From an uncultured Cryomorphaceae bacterium (GTDB lineage: Bacteria; Bacteroidota; Bacteroidia; Flavobacteriales; UBA7430): DNA of 44,177 nt. Within the stretch, counting starts at the first letter, position 1. Each line of letters begins with the position of its first letter. The translations under genes and the position numbers were made by a program. Under the pieces are notes generated by a model that was not told the DNA's origin, made no database searches, and saw only the letters and a program-made list of their open reading frames with translations. The DNA is taken from positions 1-44,177 of the forward strand of contig CACDER010000005.1 of assembly GCA_902551855.1 (NCBI GenBank), written 5' to 3'. Of the stretch, positions 40,745 to 44,177 are shown piece after piece.

Positions 40745-42346
40745 ATGAAGTCTAACAATTTTTTCAGTTTGTTCAACATTATTAGTCTTTTTCTAATCTC
40801 GCTTTGTGCATGCAATTCAACTAAAGAAAAATTTCAAGAAAATAAACCGCTAAATATCATTTATATTATGGCTGATGACCATGCTTATCAAGCTATTAGT
40901 GCATACGACTCTAAAATTAGTAAACTTGCGCCAACTCCTAATATAGATCGTATCGCAAAGGAAGGAGCTCGAATGGACGCTGTTTACTGTACAAATTCTA
41001 TATGTGGACCCAGTAGATCCTCCATATTAACTGGTAAATTTTCACATGTCAATGGATTTTATAAAAACGTTGATGGAGGAGACTTCAATGGTGAGCAGCT
41101 AACATTTCCAAAAATTTTTCAAAAAAACGGCTATCAAACTGCAGTAATTGGGAAATGGCATTTAGGAACTAAGCCTACTGGGTTTGACTATTCCAAAGTT
41201 CTAATAAATCAAGGTGGACAAGGAACTTATTTTAATCCTCAATTTTGTATAAATGGAAAAGATACTGTGACAGAAACAAAACTGCATTTAACAAAAATAA
41301 TAGAAAATGATTGTTTAGATTGGTTATCAAATAGAGATACTACTAAGCCTTTTATGCTGTTGTATCAATTTAAAGCTCCTCACAGAGATTGGAGGCCAGA
41401 CTCAATGTATCATGATTTGTTTAATAATTTTGATTTTCCACTTCCAGAGACCTTTAACGATAATTATGAGGGAAGAATTGCGGCTAGTGAAAATATGATG
41501 GAAATTGGAAGGCACCTTAACAGAAGAGATATGAAGCAAATACCCCCTAAGGGATTGTCAAGAAGAGACTCATTACGTTGGCTTGCCTATGGAGATAAGG
41601 GGCAATATTGGTCACCAAATGATACATTAAAAGGAGATGATTTAAAATACTGGAAATTTCAAACTTATATAAAGGATTATCTAAGATGTGTTGCTGGAGT
41701 TGATCGGGCAGTTGGAAGTGTTTTAGATTATTTAGATGAAAATGGATTAAGTGAAAACACGATTGTAGTTTATACCTCCGACCAAGGGTTTTATCTTGGC
41801 GAGCATGGATGGTTTGATAAAAGATGGATGTATGAAGAATCTTTTAAGATGCCTTTCTTGATTAAAAATCCAAGAGTTATTAAAGCTGGAACTACCTCAG
41901 ATGCAATGTTAATGAATGTTGATTTTGCACCCACACTCCTTGATATGGCCGGTATAGAAATTCCTGGGGAAATGCAGGGAAAAAGCTTCAAAGAGGTGTT
42001 TGGTGGTAATCAAAAAAATAAAAGAAAATCAGTATATTATCATTATTACGAGTATCCAATTTGGCATAAAGTACAACCACATTATGGGGTAAAAACTAAT
42101 AGATACAAATTAATGCATTTTTATTATACAATGGATGAATGGGAATTATATGACTTAAAAACAGACCCAAATGAAATGAATAATATATATTCTGATGCAC
42201 CACAAGATTTGATTGATAGCCTGAAAAAAGAACTTGAAGCACTCAGAAAAGAATACAAAGACGATGATTCACTTGAACAAATGAGAAGGATGACAGATAC
42301 TGTTATCAAAAGAGTTTATAATGAGCCAAATAAGATTATGAAATAA
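40745..42346 (+). CDS. S1-family sulfatase, lipoprotein
   Basis: NIIYIMADDHAYQAISAYD; ICGPSRSSILTGKFSHVNGF; SDQGFYLGEHGWFDKRWMYEES; LCACNST lipobox. Listed ORF starts 40694. Confidence 0.92.
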   Translation: MKSNNFFSLFNIISLFLISLCACNSTKEKFQENKPLNIIYIMADDHAYQAISAYDSKISKLAPTPNIDRIAKEGARMDAVYCTNSICGPSRSSILTGKFSHVNGFYKNVDGGDFNGEQLTFPKIFQKNGYQTAVIGKWHLGTKPTGFDYSKVLINQGGQGTYFNPQFCINGKDTVTETKLHLTKIIENDCLDWLSNRDTTKPFMLLYQFKAPHRDWRPDSMYHDLFNNFDFPLPETFNDNYEGRIAASENMMEIGRHLNRRDMKQIPPKGLSRRDSLRWLAYGDKGQYWSPNDTLKGDDLKYWKFQTYIKDYLRCVAGVDRAVGSVLDYLDENGLSENTIVVYTSDQGFYLGEHGWFDKRWMYEESFKMPFLIKNPRVIKAGTTSDAMLMNVDFAPTLLDMAGIEIPGEMQGKSFKEVFGGNQKNKRKSVYYHYYEYPIWHKVQPHYGVKTNRYKLMHFYYTMDEWELYDLKTDPNEMNNIYSDAPQDLIDSLKKELEALRKEYKDDDSLEQMRRMTDTVIKRVYNEPNKIMK

Positions 42347-42386
42347 TTTCACAAATTTTAAAAATCAGATATTTAAATATTATATT

Positions 42387-43877
42387 ATGAAATTTTTTTT
42401 ATTAACATTATTAAGTATAGCTATTATGAGTTTAATCTATATTGATAAATATTCTTTATCAGAACTTCGAAAAAAAATAAAAATATTTCTATTATTAGCT
42501 GTATTTGCAGTTAATTCTTTTAACACATTTGCTCAAACTACATCCTTAATAAGTGATTGTGGGGACTTTATTTCAGGACCTAATGCTTCTTGGCCTCATG
42601 TTCTTGTTGCAACAACTATTGCAGATGGTCCAGCTAGTCAAGCTTCACAAACATTTACCATGAATGTAACTTCTTTGCCAGCAGATGGAGCTAACTTTAG
42701 AGTTTATAAAACTGTTGCGAATGGAAATGACTATTTTGGAAATCCAATAGCATTAACACTGGGTTCAAATAGTATTACAGTAACTGCTGTTGCTTTTGAT
42801 AGAGCAGTGAAATTCCAATTCTCAAGTGGAGATGTAGAATTTGGTGCTTTAAGTCTAAATGGAGATGATTCTGATTGTGTTGATGCTCTTCCACCACCAC
42901 CATTATCATTAATAAGTGATTGTGGTGATTTTGTTTCAGGCCCTAGTGATTCTTGGCCTCATGTTCTTGTTGCAACAACTATTGCAAATGGTCCAGCTAG
43001 TCAAGCATCGCAAACATTTACTATGAATGTTACTTCTTTACCAGCAGATGGAGCTAACTTTAGAGTTTATAAAACTACAGCGAATGGAAATGATTATTTT
43101 GGAAATCCAATCGCATTAACCCTAGGTTCAAATAGTATTACAGTAAGTGCTGTTGATTTTGATAGAGCAGTGAAATTCCAATTCTCAAGTGGAGATGTAG
43201 AATTTGATGCTTTAAGTCTAAATGGAGAAGATTCTGATTGTGTTGTTACTCTTCCACCATCATCATTATCATTAATAAGTAATTGTGGTGATTTTGTTTC
43301 AGGCCCCAGTGCTTGGCCTCATGTTCTTGTGGCAACAACTATTGATGATGGTTTAGCTAGTCAAGCATCACAAACATTTACCATGAATGTAACTTCTTTG
43401 CCAGCAGATGGAGCTAACTTTAGAGTTTATAAAACTACAGCGAATGGAAATGACTATTTTGGAAATCCAATTGCATTGACTCTAGGCTCAAATAGTATTA
43501 CAGTAAGTGCTGTTGATTTTGATAGAGCAGTGAAATTCCAATTCTCAAGTGGAGATGTAGAATTTGATGCTCTAAGCCTTAATGGGAAAGATTCCGATTG
43601 TATTGTAACTACAGATAATCTTGGGGAATATGTTTTTGATAAGAAGTATGGAATTAAACTTTTTCCTAATCCCATAAGAAATTATTTTACTATTTCATTA
43701 GAAGGTATTGATTTTGTAGACATTAGTATTTTAGATATTAAAGGAAAACTTTTATTACACAAGTCACAGTTATTTAACCAAGAACGTATAGATATATCTA
43801 ATTATACACCAGGAATTTATTTTGTAAAAATTATTACTTCCGATGGGACTAGAGACATTAAAATTTTAAAACATTAG
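42387..43877 (+). CDS. secreted three-repeat protein with T9SS type A sorting domain
   Basis: Three repeats LISDCGDFVSGPS...SGDVEFDALSLNG.DSDC; C-terminal IKLFPNPIRNYFTIS...GIYFVKIITSDGTRDIKILKH. Confidence 0.85.
   Translation: MKFFLLTLLSIAIMSLIYIDKYSLSELRKKIKIFLLLAVFAVNSFNTFAQTTSLISDCGDFISGPNASWPHVLVATTIADGPASQASQTFTMNVTSLPADGANFRVYKTVANGNDYFGNPIALTLGSNSITVTAVAFDRAVKFQFSSGDVEFGALSLNGDDSDCVDALPPPPLSLISDCGDFVSGPSDSWPHVLVATTIANGPASQASQTFTMNVTSLPADGANFRVYKTTANGNDYFGNPIALTLGSNSITVSAVDFDRAVKFQFSSGDVEFDALSLNGEDSDCVVTLPPSSLSLISNCGDFVSGPSAWPHVLVATTIDDGLASQASQTFTMNVTSLPADGANFRVYKTTANGNDYFGNPIALTLGSNSITVSAVDFDRAVKFQFSSGDVEFDALSLNGKDSDCIVTTDNLGEYVFDKKYGIKLFPNPIRNYFTISLEGIDFVDISILDIKGKLLLHKSQLFNQERIDISNYTPGIYFVKIITSDGTRDIKILKH
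42546..43610 (+). repeat. three in-frame tandem repeats, ~363 bp (121 aa) period
   Basis: Copies start 42546, 42909, 43272; highly similar at DNA level; third lacks one codon (GPSAWPHV vs GPSDSWPHV). Confidence 0.9.
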
Positions 43878-43985
43878 TATTATATTAACAATGTTAATTT
43901 TGATATTTTATTAAAAACATAAAGCAAGTTTTTTCAATAAATAATTAAAGCAATAATTATTGATTTAATTTTATTGATTTAAGGA

Positions 43986-44177
43986 TTATAGCTTCATAAC
44001 TTTTAGAGTTTTACTTTTACCTTCATAGAAAATCACACAGAAATAAACTCCAGAATTAAACTTTCTAAATGATAGCTTACTACCCTTTTGAACAGCCATG
44101 AAATCTCCATTGAGTCCGTAAATTTCTGTATGTATAGTCCCTGAAAATTTCTCTATAGATATATTCACATAGTTATC
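43986..44177 (-). CDS. C-terminal part of T9SS-sorted secreted protein (runs off window)
   Basis: ...IHTEIYGLNGDFMAVQKGSKLSFRKFNSGVYFCVIFYEGKSKTLKVMKL matches a type A sorting domain; start beyond window edge. Confidence 0.6.
   Translation of the reverse strand, partial: DNYVNISIEKFSGTIHTEIYGLNGDFMAVQKGSKLSFRKFNSGVYFCVIFYEGKSKTLKVMKL

Noticed and set aside
1-44177. CRISPR arrays, rRNA operons, IS elements, restriction-modification or other known defence systems
   Set aside because: No regularly spaced repeats, rRNA signatures, transposase or defence-gene motifs were found in the sequence or the ORF track.

Overview
AT-rich chromosomal window that looks like a marine Bacteroidota/Flavobacteriia genome (T9SS sorting domains, TonB receptor with CarboxypepD_reg-like domain, sulfatase-rich glycan locus). 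Housekeeping genes: glmS, ppc, typA/bipA, a DEAD-box helicase, ubiE/menG. Three parts are accessory. (1) About 1.88-4.5 kb, directly downstream of the glmS 3' end (attTn7-like sequence), holds a frameshifted recombinase-like ORF, a ~400-nt segment rich in perfect stems (candidate structured RNA), a translationally coupled small-ORF/HTH pair with an unusually good Shine-Dalgarno, and a two-gene SdpI/DUF3784-like unit bounded like an integron gene cassette (GTTGTGGTG ... CACCACAAC plus an attC-like imperfect palindrome ending in GTTAGCG). (2) About 14.2-18.0 kb is a small methyltransferase/GT4/GT2 cluster with a G8 homopolymer inside the GT2 gene. (3) About 25.0-42.3 kb is a sulfated-glycan locus with a GH3, four CxPSR sulfatases, an FGE-like sulfatase activator and a tightly coupled operon of two beta-barrel-like proteins, two lipoproteins and a GH2/GH5-like enzyme, but no SusC/SusD pair. 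It is followed by a T9SS protein with three ~121-aa near-identical repeats. Family calls come from reading motifs in the translations; no database search was run.
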